In this document: in pieces, positions 18,429 through 26,963 of the stretch
Layout of the letters: each line of letters begins with the position of its first letter
Numbering within the stretch: position 1 is the first letter of the stretch
From: Bin87 sp965207585
Lineage (GTDB): Bacteria; Chloroflexota; Dehalococcoidia; Lucifugimonadales; UBA3495
Length of the DNA: 64,000 bases
Assembly: GCA_965207585.1 (NCBI GenBank)
Contig: CBDBMT010000003.1
Location: 3,348,001 to 3,412,000, forward strand
Direction of reading: 5' to 3'
The notes under the pieces: model-generated
The model's database searches: none
Seen by the model: only the letters and a program-made list of their open reading frames with translations
Told to the model about the DNA's origin: nothing
Program-made: the position numbers and the translations under genes

Positions 18429-19247
18429 TCACGCTGGCTCGTGCACCGTGCCCACGAACTCCAGCCAGGCCTGCACGCACTTTTCCGGCGCCGAGTGCTG
18501 GACATAACCGCCGGCCCCGGGCACCCGCGCCAACCGGCAATTGGGCATCATCTCCGCCTGCCCTTGCGCCCGGTCGGGGATGTCTCCCTCGCTCAACTCG
18601 CCGACCATCGCCAGCGCCGGCGTTTGGATAGTGGGCAACTTCCCCGACAGGTTCTGGGTGCCCAGGTAGGCCAGGGTTTCCAGAACCACGTGGCGGGCGG
18701 TCTGGCCCATCTGCTGGATGTACCACTCGTGGTGCTCCGGCGCCGCGTCCGCACTGACCCGACGCCCGCCGGTGGCCCGCGCCCACCCTTCCACGCCCTC
18801 TTCCGCCACCAGGCGGTAGTAATTCTGGTAGGTGTCTACGCCCGTGAAATTGTATGGTGACGTGCACGTGGTCACGGTGTGCAGACGCTCCGGGTACTGG
18901 TAGGCGAACTGCAGCGCGATGGTGCCGCCGATTGTCTCGCCGATCAGGTGCACTCGATCCAGCTCCAGGTAATCCAGCAGGTTGTGCAGGTCGCCGGCGA
19001 AGCCCTCCAGGGACCAGTCATATCCGGGCTCCGGCACGGTCGACCGCCCGAAACCCCGCATGTCCACCCGGATCACCCGGTACTGACGAGCCAGCAGCGG
19101 CGGCCACGCGTACCACAGTCGCCCGTTCTTGGCGTTGCCGTGATGCAACACGATGGTTTCGACCGTCTCCGGATCACGCCAGGGGTCGGTAAAGTTGTCG
19201 TCGTCGTAGTACATCTCCAAGTCGCCGGGCAGCGGTGCTATGGCCAT
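18429..19247 (-). CDS. Alpha/beta hydrolase
   Basis: This 272-residue alpha/beta hydrolase has the oxyanion HHGNAKN segment (about 34-40), DMRGFGRS, and the nucleophile elbow GETIGG at about residues 102-107. The elbow is Gly-Glu-Thr-Ile-Gly, so Thr replaces the usual Ser of GxSxG, and activity is therefore doubtful or altered. The general acid and His (late VQHSAPEK) are near the expected places. ATG at 19247 follows GGAG. The cupin gene lies 72 bases upstream on the same strand, and a shared transcript is plausible. The substrate is unknown. Confidence 0.85.
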   Translation of the reverse strand: MAIAPLPGDLEMYYDDDNFTDPWRDPETVETIVLHHGNAKNGRLWYAWPPLLARQYRVIRVDMRGFGRSTVPEPGYDWSLEGFAGDLHNLLDYLELDRVHLIGETIGGTIALQFAYQYPERLHTVTTCTSPYNFTGVDTYQNYYRLVAEEGVEGWARATGGRRVSADAAPEHHEWYIQQMGQTARHVVLETLAYLGTQNLSGKLPTIQTPALAMVGELSEGDIPDRAQGQAEMMPNCRLARVPGAGGYVQHSAPEKCVQAWLEFVGTVHEPA

Positions 19248-19319
19248 GGTCGTCTCCTGCGTTTGATCGCCTGTCTGCGTCAGGTACGTATCCGCGAGCG
19301 AAGGTACGATGACCCGCGC

Positions 19320-19697
19320 CTATACGCCGAGACCACCGCCGGGCGTCTGGTCCGACAGCGGTATCTGCACGCTGATGCGGTCCACGTCGCCCACGCTGCG
19401 GGTGGTGTGGCCGCGTCCGGTCAGATCCTCACACAACTCGATGTCGCCCACGTTGAAAATCCGCTTCGTCCCATCGCCCAAACCGATTTCCACCTGACCC
19501 TGCAACGTGATGACGTACTGGCGGCGCGGCGCGGTGTGAAAGTCGACCAGTTGGGTGGGCCTCAAGCAGCTGAACTGCACGCCGGTTGCCGCCTCCGTCG
19601 CCGTCCTGAGCGCGTGGCCCATTTGCTCGAAGGGCAGCTCCATCTCCTCGATGTGCGATTCGCCGTCTTCGCCAGTGTAGAGCCTGACTACCTGCAT
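19320..19697 (-). CDS. Cupin-domain protein
   Basis: This 125-residue single-domain cupin starts at the ATG at 19697, seven bases after GGAGG. The core beta-barrel is visible: LVDFHTAPRRQYVITLQGQVEI (motif 1 region) and FNVGDIELCEDLTGRGHTTRSV (motif 2 region). It keeps one His in each. It could bind a metal and a small ligand, as a regulator or oxygenase partner. The TGCTATGAT promoter lies about 35 bases upstream, inside the gap to the endonuclease gene. Function cannot be assigned. Confidence 0.85.
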   Translation of the reverse strand: MQVVRLYTGEDGESHIEEMELPFEQMGHALRTATEAATGVQFSCLRPTQLVDFHTAPRRQYVITLQGQVEIGLGDGTKRIFNVGDIELCEDLTGRGHTTRSVGDVDRISVQIPLSDQTPGGGLGV

Positions 19698-19730
19698 TTC
19701 GTGTCCTCCGATTCCAACTTGGATGTCATC

Positions 19731-19739
19731 ATCATAGCA
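19731..19739 (-). promoter_or_regulatory. Extended -10 promoter for the cupin gene
   Basis: The minus strand reads TGCTATGAT, 34 bases before the cupin ATG, overlapping the stop of the upstream nuclease gene. Confidence 0.5.
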
Positions 19740-20424
19740 CCGGTAAGCCATCGACGGCGGCCATGCCGCTGGAGCAGAGGTCCAGCAAACAGCAACCGTG
19801 ACATCGCGGCGCGTTCTTGGTGCAGGCTTCCTTATGGTGCCGGTCCAGGAGGGCGTGAAACTCATTGTACACTTGCGCGTCCGCCGGGATGCCGGCGTGG
19901 AACATTGCCTGCCAGCTGTGATAATCGTCGCGGCCTTGCGGCGTCAGCCCGACGCGCCGCATGATGCGGATGGTGTAGGCGTCGATCACGAACGACGCCC
20001 TGCCGGCCGCGTACACCATGATGTCGTCGGCGGTTTCCGGCCCGATGCCGTGGATGCCCAACAACTCCCGGCGCAACACTCCCGTTTCCGCGACGAACAT
20101 GCGGTCCAGTTCCCCGTCGTAATATCCGCAAACGTGCGCGGCAAATGCCTTCAGCTTGCGGGCCTTGGCGTTGTAGTAGCCCGATGGCCGCACCAGCCCA
20201 GCCAGATCATCGAGCGGCAGCGCGTGCACCGCCGGCCAATCATCTACTCCGGCGGAACGCAGGTTGTCCAGGGCCTGCTCCACGTTCCGCCAGGCCGCCG
20301 CCTGCGTCAGGATCGCCCCGGCGATCATCTCGAACCGGCTGCTCGCCGGCCACCAGCCCTGCGGCCCGTAGGCATCCAGCAACCGACGGTATACCTCCAT
20401 CAGTAGAGGTTGAGCGCTATCCAT
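19732..20424 (-). CDS. Endonuclease III-family DNA repair protein (HhH-GPD with Fe-S cluster)
   Basis: This product of about 230 residues is a base-excision-repair glycosylase/lyase relative. It has the HhH motif (LLGIHGIGPETADDIM), the catalytic Asp strand (FVIDAYTIRI), and a C-terminal 4Fe-4S loop with the C-x6-C-x2-C-x5-C spacing. The classical Lys of bifunctional Nth before the HhH is not obvious (TADDIM carries no Lys), so it may be a monofunctional or variant enzyme. The start is uncertain: ATG at 20424, or GTG at 20460 just after the sfsA stop. It sits 46 bases downstream of sfsA on the same strand. Confidence 0.9.
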   Translation of the reverse strand: MDSAQPLLMEVYRRLLDAYGPQGWWPASSRFEMIAGAILTQAAAWRNVEQALDNLRSAGVDDWPAVHALPLDDLAGLVRPSGYYNAKARKLKAFAAHVCGYYDGELDRMFVAETGVLRRELLGIHGIGPETADDIMVYAAGRASFVIDAYTIRIMRRVGLTPQGRDDYHSWQAMFHAGIPADAQVYNEFHALLDRHHKEACTKNAPRCHGCCLLDLCSSGMAAVDGLPVL

Positions 20425-20470
20425 TTCAAATGCCAACGGACGGTTCGACTCACCAATCACGCGCGGTCGA

Positions 20471-21160
20471 TTAGAGGAGAACCGGCACGGCGTCGGAGAG
20501 TTCGATGCTGCGCTCTGTTACGTTACAGCGATAGGCCCAGACCGCCACACCGGCGTCGCGCGCTTCTCTCAAGGTGGCGCCCAGCAATGGATCCGCAACG
20601 TCGTGGGGAGTGAACGCCTCGGCATCCGCCCGCTGGATCACGAAGACCACCGCCGCCTCATGGCCCGCGTCCCGCGCCGCTATCAGGCTACGCAGGTGTT
20701 TCACGCCCCGAATGGTTGGGGCGTCTGGAAACAGTCCGACGCCGTCCTCCACCAGTGTTACCGACTTGGTCTCGACATAACACCTGCCCGCCGGACCCTC
20801 CAGCAGGAAGTCCAGCCGGCTCTCGCCGAAGACCTGCTCGCTGCGGGCAACCGGGTAGTCGGCGAACTGCGGCAGGCGTTTCCGTGTCAATGCTTCAGCG
20901 ACCAGCTTATTCGGCAGCCGGGCGTCGGCAGAGGACAACACCCTTCCGGTATCGACCAGCGCCAGGTCAAAGCTGGTTTTCCGGCTGGTTCCTTGGGGGG
21001 CCGGCGCCAACAGGACCCGAAATCCCGGTACGAGCAGTTCGCCCATACGGCCCGAGTTGGGCACGTGCGCCAAATATTCCCGGCGCTCCACGTCCACCAG
21101 GGCCGCGAATCGGTTCAGTCGCTTGATGAATCGACCTTCAACCAGGGGAGGAAATCGCAA
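20471..21160 (-). CDS. sfsA: Sugar fermentation stimulation protein SfsA
   Basis: SfsA is a conserved protein of debated role, with a restriction-endonuclease-like fold. The frame is open for 57 further codons, but the family N-terminus is LRFPPLVEGRFIKRLNRF. The TTG at 21160 therefore fits, seven bases after GGAG, and gives 229 residues, the usual length. Motifs include HVPNSGRMGELLVPG, YPVARSEQVFGESRLDF and CYVETKSVTLVEDG. The conserved DxE/K patch is in DFLLEGP...VETKSV. It probably forms an operon with the nuclease. Regulation is not visible, but its upstream gap is shared with the divergent response regulator. Confidence 0.93.
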   Translation of the reverse strand: MRFPPLVEGRFIKRLNRFAALVDVERREYLAHVPNSGRMGELLVPGFRVLLAPAPQGTSRKTSFDLALVDTGRVLSSADARLPNKLVAEALTRKRLPQFADYPVARSEQVFGESRLDFLLEGPAGRCYVETKSVTLVEDGVGLFPDAPTIRGVKHLRSLIAARDAGHEAAVVFVIQRADAEAFTPHDVADPLLGATLREARDAGVAVWAYRCNVTERSIELSDAVPVLL

Positions 21161-21248
21161 CGGCCGTCTCCAAAATCGGTAACCCAGGCCGCGCCGGCCA
21201 CATGCAACGCGACTGCTGGCCGCCGTACCAATCGATGCTGCACACCAT

Positions 21249-21289
21249 GTAACAAAAGCGTAATCAGTTCGTAATTGCCCGTTAATCCG
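21249..21289 (+). promoter_or_regulatory. Four 11-bp direct repeats and -10 upstream of the response regulator
   Basis: A TAAC/TAAT word recurs at 21250, 21261, 21272 and 21283, exactly 11 bases apart (TGTAACA, CGTAATC, CGTAATT, GTTAATC). The last unit reaches the -35 position of a TATAAG -10 (21300-21305). This is the geometry of PhoB/OmpR-class activator sites. Confidence 0.7.
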
Positions 21290-21358
21290 TTGCGCCCAAT
21301 ATAAGGGCATCGGCAGCGACCTGCCAAACAATCTTCAAGCTGCTGAGCAGGTTCGGCG

Positions 21359-22051
21359 ATGATCACTTATGCAGGTTATCAATCCATCAACGACGCCGCT
21401 CCTCGCGTCCTCCTCTTGGGACAGGGTTGGGAAATGATCCGGGGCGCATTGGCCGCCGCTTCCGACACCGGCGCTATCGAGCTGATCGGCCCGGAAGCGT
21501 CCTACGACACCGATACCGATTACGGCGCGGACTCCCCGGCGGTGCTGCTATTGTCCCCCGACGCAGACGCACCCGTGCAACCGGATGACGACATCGGACC
21601 ACTGGTTCTCCGCTGTGTCCCCGACGACGAGATGGACGATCCAGATCTCTATGGGGATTCCGATGACTTCGTCGCCGTGCCTTGCTCGCCCGCGGAGCTT
21701 ATCAAGCGGATCCTGCGCCTGGCTGACCGACATGCCTCCGCGTCTGTTGCATCCGGCTCCATACGGGTCGGAGGCATATCGCTCAACCCAGCCACCTACC
21801 AGGTCACCGCCAACGGGCGCCCCGTCGACCTCGCCTGGCTGGAGTTCCAACTCCTCCAGTTCCTGATGGACAACGTGGGCAAGGTGTTCACCCGCGACCA
21901 GTTGCTGGCCAGCGTCTGGGGCGTCGAAAACATCGGCGGCACGCGCACGGTCGACGTGCACATCCGCCGCCTGCGCTACAAGCTGGAGAACGGACCCGAA
22001 ACCTACTTCCGCACCGTCAAGAACGTCGGCTACGGAATGGTTGAACCATAG
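21359..22051 (+). CDS. OmpR-family winged-helix regulator with degenerate receiver
   Basis: This 230-residue protein has an N-terminal receiver-like region (about 15-120) and a C-terminal winged helix (about 130-228). The winged helix is convincing: FTRDQLLASVWGVENIGGTRTVDVHIRRLR plus TVKNVGYGM. The receiver is degenerate: the first strand (RVLLLGQGWEM) lacks the acidic pair, and AVLLLSPDADAP has Ser at the phospho-Asp position. It is probably an orphan regulator not controlled by phosphorylation. It starts with ATG at 21359, without a good ribosome site, downstream of four 11-bp direct repeats. Neighbouring genes give no target clue, so autoregulation is the first hypothesis. Confidence 0.9.
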   Translation: MITYAGYQSINDAAPRVLLLGQGWEMIRGALAAASDTGAIELIGPEASYDTDTDYGADSPAVLLLSPDADAPVQPDDDIGPLVLRCVPDDEMDDPDLYGDSDDFVAVPCSPAELIKRILRLADRHASASVASGSIRVGGISLNPATYQVTANGRPVDLAWLEFQLLQFLMDNVGKVFTRDQLLASVWGVENIGGTRTVDVHIRRLRYKLENGPETYFRTVKNVGYGMVEP

Positions 22052-22076
22052 CCCGGCGTTCGAGGGGCAACAATAG

Positions 22077-22103
22077 GGGGCGGGTTGTAACACCCGCCCC
22101 TTT
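22077..22103. terminator. Terminator between regulator and P450 genes
   Basis: GGGGCGGGT, a six-base loop and ACCCGCCCC form a perfect 9-bp stem followed by TTT. It lies between convergent stops and may serve both. Confidence 0.8.
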
Positions 22104-22131
22104 CGCGTCATCCCGCGTGCAGGAATGCCCG

Positions 22132-23361
22132 CTACCAGGCTGCCGGCAGGCTCACCACCCCGCGAATGTTCAGCAGGTTGTGGTATTCCAGCTCGTCAGG
22201 GTCGCTGGCGAACTTGAAGGGCGGGAACTTGCGGGTCAGTGCCCGGAACGCCTCCTGTCCCTCCAACCGCGCCAGGTTGGCGCCCAGGCAGTGGTGGATC
22301 CCGCCGCCGAAAGCCACGTGCGGATTCGGGTAGCGGGTGATGTCCAGGTCCTCGGGATTCTCGAAAGCCATCGGGTCCCGGTTGGCGGAGTTGATGATCG
22401 TCATCACTTTTTCGCCCTCGCGGATCCTCTGTCCGCCCAGCTCGATATCCTCCAGTGCGATGCGCGGCGCGCGCTTCACCGGCGAGTCGTACCGCAGCAA
22501 CTCTTCCGTCGCCCGCACCAGGAGGCTGTCATCCTCCTTGAGCATGTTCCACTGCTCGGGGTTCTTCATCAGCGCCATGGTGCCGTTGCCCACCAGGTTG
22601 ATGGTGGTCTGGTGACCGGCGATGAGCAGCAGCAGGGTGTTGCCCAGCACCTCCTCCCGGCTCAGGTCGCCTTCGCGCTCGCCGATGGCCAGCACCGACA
22701 GCAGGTCGTCGGAGGGCTCGCTGACGCGCTCCTCCACCAGTGGATTGACGTAATCATTCAGCGTGGTGATAGCTTCATGCACCCGGGTGTGCCGGTCCGG
22801 CGACTCCTGGTCCAGCGATAGCAGCTGCCGCGAAAGCGTCCGGATGAACTCTCGGTCCTCGGCGGGCATGCCCAGCCAGTTCGCGATCACCAGCACCGGC
22901 ATCGCGTTAGCGAAGTCCTTGAGCACGTCCATTTCACCGTTCTCGGGATCGAAGTCCTTCAACAGGTCCTGGATTATGCTCTGCACCATCGCCCGGAAGC
23001 GATTGTCGATGTACTTCGGGTTGAACACCGGGTGGACGGTGCGGCGCATCCGCAGGTGGTCTGGCCGGTCCCGCCGGATGAACCAGTTGTTCATGTAGTC
23101 CAGGTTGTACTTGTACTTCGGAAAATCCTCTTCCGAAATCGGCGGGCTGGGCGGCTTGTCGTCCCGCAGGAACACCTCGGATGAGAAGTATTCGGGATGC
23201 CGCAGCGCCCACACCACCGCCTGGTACGAGGTGATCACCCAAGTGTCGAACTTAGAGTTCCAATACACCGGCGCCTCTTCCCGCAGCATCGCGTAGTACG
23301 GATACGGGTTTCGCAGGTTTTCCGGCGACAGCAATTCGTCGTGGACTCTGTCTTTGAGCAT
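22132..23361 (-). CDS. Cytochrome P450
   Basis: This is a 409-residue soluble bacterial P450. The I-helix oxygen-activation site is AGHQTT, the K-helix ExxR is in EELLRYDSP, and the haem loop is FGGGIHHCLGANLARLEG with the Cys thiolate ligand. The N-terminus has no membrane anchor. The active-site sequence resembles CYP families that hydroxylate terpenoids or fatty acids, but I cannot name the substrate. The ATG follows a GAGG at eight bases. There is no adjacent ferredoxin or reductase in the window, so electron donors must come from elsewhere. It stands alone on the minus strand. Confidence 0.95.
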   Translation of the reverse strand: MLKDRVHDELLSPENLRNPYPYYAMLREEAPVYWNSKFDTWVITSYQAVVWALRHPEYFSSEVFLRDDKPPSPPISEEDFPKYKYNLDYMNNWFIRRDRPDHLRMRRTVHPVFNPKYIDNRFRAMVQSIIQDLLKDFDPENGEMDVLKDFANAMPVLVIANWLGMPAEDREFIRTLSRQLLSLDQESPDRHTRVHEAITTLNDYVNPLVEERVSEPSDDLLSVLAIGEREGDLSREEVLGNTLLLLIAGHQTTINLVGNGTMALMKNPEQWNMLKEDDSLLVRATEELLRYDSPVKRAPRIALEDIELGGQRIREGEKVMTIINSANRDPMAFENPEDLDITRYPNPHVAFGGGIHHCLGANLARLEGQEAFRALTRKFPPFKFASDPDELEYHNLLNIRGVVSLPAAW

Positions 23362-23430
23362 GGGTACAGCCTCGCAACTGGTTGTGGTTCAATCAAGTGG
23401 CGATCAATTTAGCCACCGCGTGTGGGGATG

Positions 23431-24063
23431 TCAACTTGAACGCGCGCGTCGCAGCACGCGGAAGTTCCACCAGACAATCAGCGGCGTAATCACCACTGTG
23501 GGTAATATCCAGGGCACCCAGACCGGTTCCATATCGATGTTCACCACCGTTACCGCTGTGATCGTCGCTATGGTGCCGGCCATCATGTTGGTGAGGTGTC
23601 TGGCCACACGCCTCTGCCCTCCCGGTTGGTCCCGATGGAACTTTGCATCGGCCAGTCCTAACGCCAGGGCAATACCACCGAAAACGACGAGCGTGACCCA
23701 TTGGGAACTGCCGTCCAAAGCCAGGACCACCGCATAACCCCACATCGCCAATCCGGTGATGCCGATGGCGGAGACGGCAATCCAGTCTACCGGATGGGCC
23801 CGCCTCCGACGGTTTCGCGCGAACCGCCAGCCGGCAAAAACCAGGTAGAAGCTGAAAAGGGCAATCAAGAACAGGAACGAGCTCTGCACCAGGACGGCCA
23901 GCGGCACCGCCGTCAGGAACACTATCGTCATTCCAACCGCGTAGACCCGCCCTGCCAGTACGTGCCACCGCCCACCTTTGGCCGTGACCAACGCGACCCC
24001 AGCGGTCGCCAGAGACACGGAACCGGCGGCGATGTGGACCGCCAGCAAAATCAGTTGGAACAA
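23431..24063 (-). CDS. DUF2306-like polytopic membrane protein
   Basis: The product is 210 residues with seven hydrophobic helices. It carries GRWHVLAGRVYAVGM near residue 30, DAKFHRDQPGGQ and a late RHLTNMMAGTI. This His-rich seven-helix layout fits DUF2306, whose members are predicted membrane redox or haem-related proteins, but the assignment is from pattern only. The start is a TTG with only a weak ribosome site, so the N-terminus is uncertain by a few residues. It is downstream of the CoA-transferase genes on the same strand, 43 bases from the nearer one. Confidence 0.78.
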   Translation of the reverse strand: MFQLILLAVHIAAGSVSLATAGVALVTAKGGRWHVLAGRVYAVGMTIVFLTAVPLAVLVQSSFLFLIALFSFYLVFAGWRFARNRRRRAHPVDWIAVSAIGITGLAMWGYAVVLALDGSSQWVTLVVFGGIALALGLADAKFHRDQPGGQRRVARHLTNMMAGTIATITAVTVVNIDMEPVWVPWILPTVVITPLIVWWNFRVLRRARSS

Positions 24064-24106
24064 ACGACACCGCCCGACAGGTGAGCAGCGTTAGCAAACG
24101 CCGGCT

Positions 24107-25339
24107 TCACTGCAGGGTTCCCGCTTCTTGCAGTTTCCGGTACTCCGCCTCGCTCAACTCTACGATCTCGCGCAGTGCGTACTCCGTATCCTGTCCCAGC
24201 AACGGCGCGGGGCGATCCAACCGGCCGGGGGTCAGCGAAAGCTGCGTCTCCGTGTAGTCCGTGGCATAAGGCCCCATCTCAGGATGATCCAGCCAGGTGA
24301 AGTGCTCACGATGGCGCAACTGGGGATCCTCGAACAGGTCGCGCGTATCATTGACCACGCCGGCGGGAACCCCCACCGCCTGCAAGCGACGCATCAACTC
24401 GTGGCGGTCCTGGCTCACGGTCCAGTCCGCGATGATGCCGTCCAGCTTGTCCTCGTGGGCTTTGCGGACGCGGAAGGTGCGGAACTCGCCCGACGCAATA
24501 TCGGTGAACCCGTCGGCGGCGACCTCGTCGCGCAGGGCGGCCCATTGCCCGTCGTCGAACGCCGCGATGGCAATCCACCGGTCGGTTTCGCCGTTGGCGT
24601 CCGGCGCGCACGGATACGCACCGTGTGGCGACGCCGCGTAGTGACGATTACCGACCAGGTCCGGCTCCCGTCCGTTGACGGCCGCGTCCAGCAGCATTGG
24701 CCCGCCGAAGTGCAGGCTGGTTTCCAGCTGGGACATGTCCAGGTGCGTTCCCCGGCCCGTAGCCCGCTGACGGTCGACGGCGGCAAGGATGGCGGACACT
24801 GCGAACTTGGGACACACGAAGTCCGTGTACGCACCATACGGATTCACCGGCCCTCGGTCCGGCCAGCCGATGATGTTGGTGTATCCCGCCAGCGATGACA
24901 GCACCGCGCCGAACCCGGGTTGGGTCTGCATCGGGCCGCCGCGTCCCAGCATCGACGCGCTGAACAGCACGATGCGCGGGTTCACCCGGCTCAGTTCCTC
25001 GTAACCCAGGCCCCAGCGTTCCAGCGTTCCCGGCGTGAAGTTCTCGGTAACGACGTCTGCCCATTCGGCGATGCGCAGGATCAGGTCGGGCGCCTGCGGG
25101 TGGCTCATGTCGATGGAAAGCCCGTACTTGTTGGCGTTGTAGTTGGCGAAGTATCCGGAACGGTTGACCCCAGATTCCCCGCCGGCGAACGGCCCAGCGC
25201 GCCGCAGCGTCTCCGGACGTTTGGCCGACTCCACCCGCAGCACCGTGGCCCCGTACTCGGACAGGTACTTAGTGGTCATCGGGCCCACTGCCACCCAGCA
25301 GAAATCCAGGACCTTCAAGCCTTCCAGCGGCAAAGCAGC
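24107..25339 (-). CDS. CaiB/BaiF family III CoA-transferase (second of tandem pair)
   Basis: This 410-residue family III CoA-transferase moves CoA between carboxylic acids. It has the N-terminal LEGLKVLDFCWVAVGPM, YFANYNANKYGLSIDMSHPQ (a conserved core), and the Asp nucleophile region FCWVAVGPM to RNPRIV. The start at 25339 follows GGAG better than the upstream ATG at 25366, which lacks a ribosome site. A second homologue (25374-26645) immediately upstream suggests a heteromeric enzyme or two tandem specificities. Substrates cannot be inferred; neighbours include a small coiled-coil membrane protein and a cyclase. Confidence 0.93.
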   Translation of the reverse strand, partial: AALPLEGLKVLDFCWVAVGPMTTKYLSEYGATVLRVESAKRPETLRRAGPFAGGESGVNRSGYFANYNANKYGLSIDMSHPQAPDLILRIAEWADVVTENFTPGTLERWGLGYEELSRVNPRIVLFSASMLGRGGPMQTQPGFGAVLSSLAGYTNIIGWPDRGPVNPYGAYTDFVCPKFAVSAILAAVDRQRATGRGTHLDMSQLETSLHFGGPMLLDAAVNGREPDLVGNRHYAASPHGAYPCAPDANGETDRWIAIAAFDDGQWAALRDEVAADGFTDIASGEFRTFRVRKAHEDKLDGIIADWTVSQDRHELMRRLQAVGVPAGVVNDTRDLFEDPQLRHREHFTWLDHPEMGPYATDYTETQLSLTPGRLDRPAPLLGQDTEYALREIVELSEAEYRKLQEAGTLQ

Positions 25340-25373
25340 CATCGTCAATCGCTCCGTCTCGACCATTGATCTA

Positions 25374-26645
25374 CTAGATCACGCCCAACTCCGTGAGCCG
25401 CGCCAGGTCGCGTTCGTTCAGGCCCAATTCGCCGCCGAGAATCTCCCGGTTGTGCTCCCCGATCCGCGGAGCTCGACGCCTTACCCCTACCCGTGAAGGG
25501 TCTGTCAGGTCCTTCACGAAATGGCCCGGATACGTGACCGTTTCTCCAATGTCGTCATGCTCAATCCGGTCGTAATAGTCCCGCGCCGCCAGCTGTCGGT
25601 GCGCCAGGATGTCGTTGGGCGTCGCCACCGGAAAGAGCAGGATGCGCCGCTCCAACGCGCCGTCCGCCAACTCGTTGCGCGTGTGGGTCATGAAGAACGG
25701 AGCCACCGCTGCCACCGTGAGCTCCATGATCTCAGCCCGCGCCGTGCCGTAGCCGAGCTCTTCCCAGTTGACCGCCTCCAATTCGGGACTGCCCATTCCC
25801 TCTTCGGCCATCCAGGCCAACATGGAGCGGACGCTGCGGGCCGCGCCCGCGGTTCCGCCTCCCGGCTGGAAGTTCACGTAGCCATCCTTGCACGGCCAGT
25901 TGATTCGGGTGAACGTTCCGCCCGCCGACTCGCGGTACGCCCCCATTCGACGCAGGATGGTCTGCTCCAAGTCCCAGTATTGCGGCGCGTGGGCCAATGT
26001 CCGCGCCACGGCCTGCTGGCAGGACACGTCCACGTGCTGCCCCTCACCCGTCAACTGCCGATGAGTGTGGGCGATCATCGCGCCGGCCGCCCCGGCCGCG
26101 CTCCCGTGTTGATAGAACTGCGGCATGCTGACCCGCAACGGCGGACGGTCGCCGTCCCCGGTCAGGTGCATAAACCCGCCCAGCGCCATGCCCACAATGT
26201 CCGACGCCAGGTAATCGGCGTAAGGCCCATCCTGGCCGAAGGCCGTGATCGACACCATCACCAGGCGAGGGTTCAACTCCCGCAGCTCTGGGTAACCAAG
26301 TCCCAAAGACGCCATGCGGCCCGGGTCTCCCGACTCGATGATAAAGTCGGCCTGGCCAGCCAGCCGCCGGAAGAGCGCCGCGCCGTCCGCAGTGTTGATG
26401 TCCAGGCTGACGCCGCGCTTGTTGGCGCAATACGCCCACCAGAAAAGGCTGCGCTCGGCCCCCGGCTCGTCCTTGTAGAACGGGCCTACCCTGCGGGCCG
26501 GGCTGCCTCCCGGCGGCTCCACCTGGACCACGTCCGCGCCCAGGTCGGCCAGCATCTTGCCGCAGAGCAGCCCGCGCCCGTCGGTAAGGTCGAGGACGCG
26601 GTAGGGAGCCAGGAGACCGGGGCCGTATTCGTTGTCAGGGCTCAT
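25374..26645 (-). CDS. CaiB/BaiF family III CoA-transferase (first of tandem pair)
   Basis: This is a 423-residue family III CoA-transferase, a diverged paralogue of the next gene. Family signs are YRVLDLTDGRGLLCGKMLADLGADV, FWWAYCANKRGVSLDINTADG and VMVSITAFGQDGPYADYLASD. The start ATG overlaps the stop of the small membrane-protein gene (ATGA), so translation is probably coupled. The stop is 34 bases before the second transferase. Together they look like an acyl-CoA activation module, perhaps feeding a catabolic pathway with the cyclase upstream. Confidence 0.93.
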   Translation of the reverse strand: MSPDNEYGPGLLAPYRVLDLTDGRGLLCGKMLADLGADVVQVEPPGGSPARRVGPFYKDEPGAERSLFWWAYCANKRGVSLDINTADGAALFRRLAGQADFIIESGDPGRMASLGLGYPELRELNPRLVMVSITAFGQDGPYADYLASDIVGMALGGFMHLTGDGDRPPLRVSMPQFYQHGSAAGAAGAMIAHTHRQLTGEGQHVDVSCQQAVARTLAHAPQYWDLEQTILRRMGAYRESAGGTFTRINWPCKDGYVNFQPGGGTAGAARSVRSMLAWMAEEGMGSPELEAVNWEELGYGTARAEIMELTVAAVAPFFMTHTRNELADGALERRILLFPVATPNDILAHRQLAARDYYDRIEHDDIGETVTYPGHFVKDLTDPSRVGVRRRAPRIGEHNREILGGELGLNERDLARLTELGVI

Positions 26646-26923
26646 TGCGCCGGCGCAGGCTGGTTGGGATTGGCGCCGGTGGGTTCCATCCCCGGCGGTA
26701 TGGTGAACACGGCATTTCCGTCGGCGTCGTGGGTGTGGTTGTCTAACAAATGGAGGATGCGGCTGTTATTGCGGCGCACTTCTTCACGCAGATCATCAAT
26801 CTCAACTGATAGGTTTTCTACTCGATTGGAGAGACTGCCCAGGTAAAACATCCCGGTTCCGATGGTGACCAGCAACGTCAATATCGCGACGGCTGCGGTG
26901 ACGGTTGAAGCGTTCAATTTCAT
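26642..26923 (-). CDS. Small membrane coiled-coil protein
   Basis: This 93-residue product has one hydrophobic segment (about residues 7-28) and a coiled-coil-like heptad run (LSNRVENLSVEIDDLREEVR). The C-terminus is Pro/Asn-rich and loosely ordered. The ATG at 26923 is preferred; the frame also opens at a GTG at 26959. Its stop overlaps the start of the first CoA-transferase, so the genes are coupled. It may be a membrane tether for the transferase (inference). I do not recognise a family. Confidence 0.65.
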   Translation of the reverse strand: MKLNASTVTAAVAILTLLVTIGTGMFYLGSLSNRVENLSVEIDDLREEVRRNNSRILHLLDNHTHDADGNAVFTIPPGMEPTGANPNQPAPAQ

Positions 26924-26963
26924 CGATTTCTTCAAGACTATCGCCGCGTCGGCCGGCACTATT

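Noticed and set aside
25521..26846. 441-codon plus-strand frame over the first CoA-transferase
   Set aside because: Shadow with Arg/His-rich, low-complexity translation; the minus-strand gene is a clear CaiB/BaiF protein.
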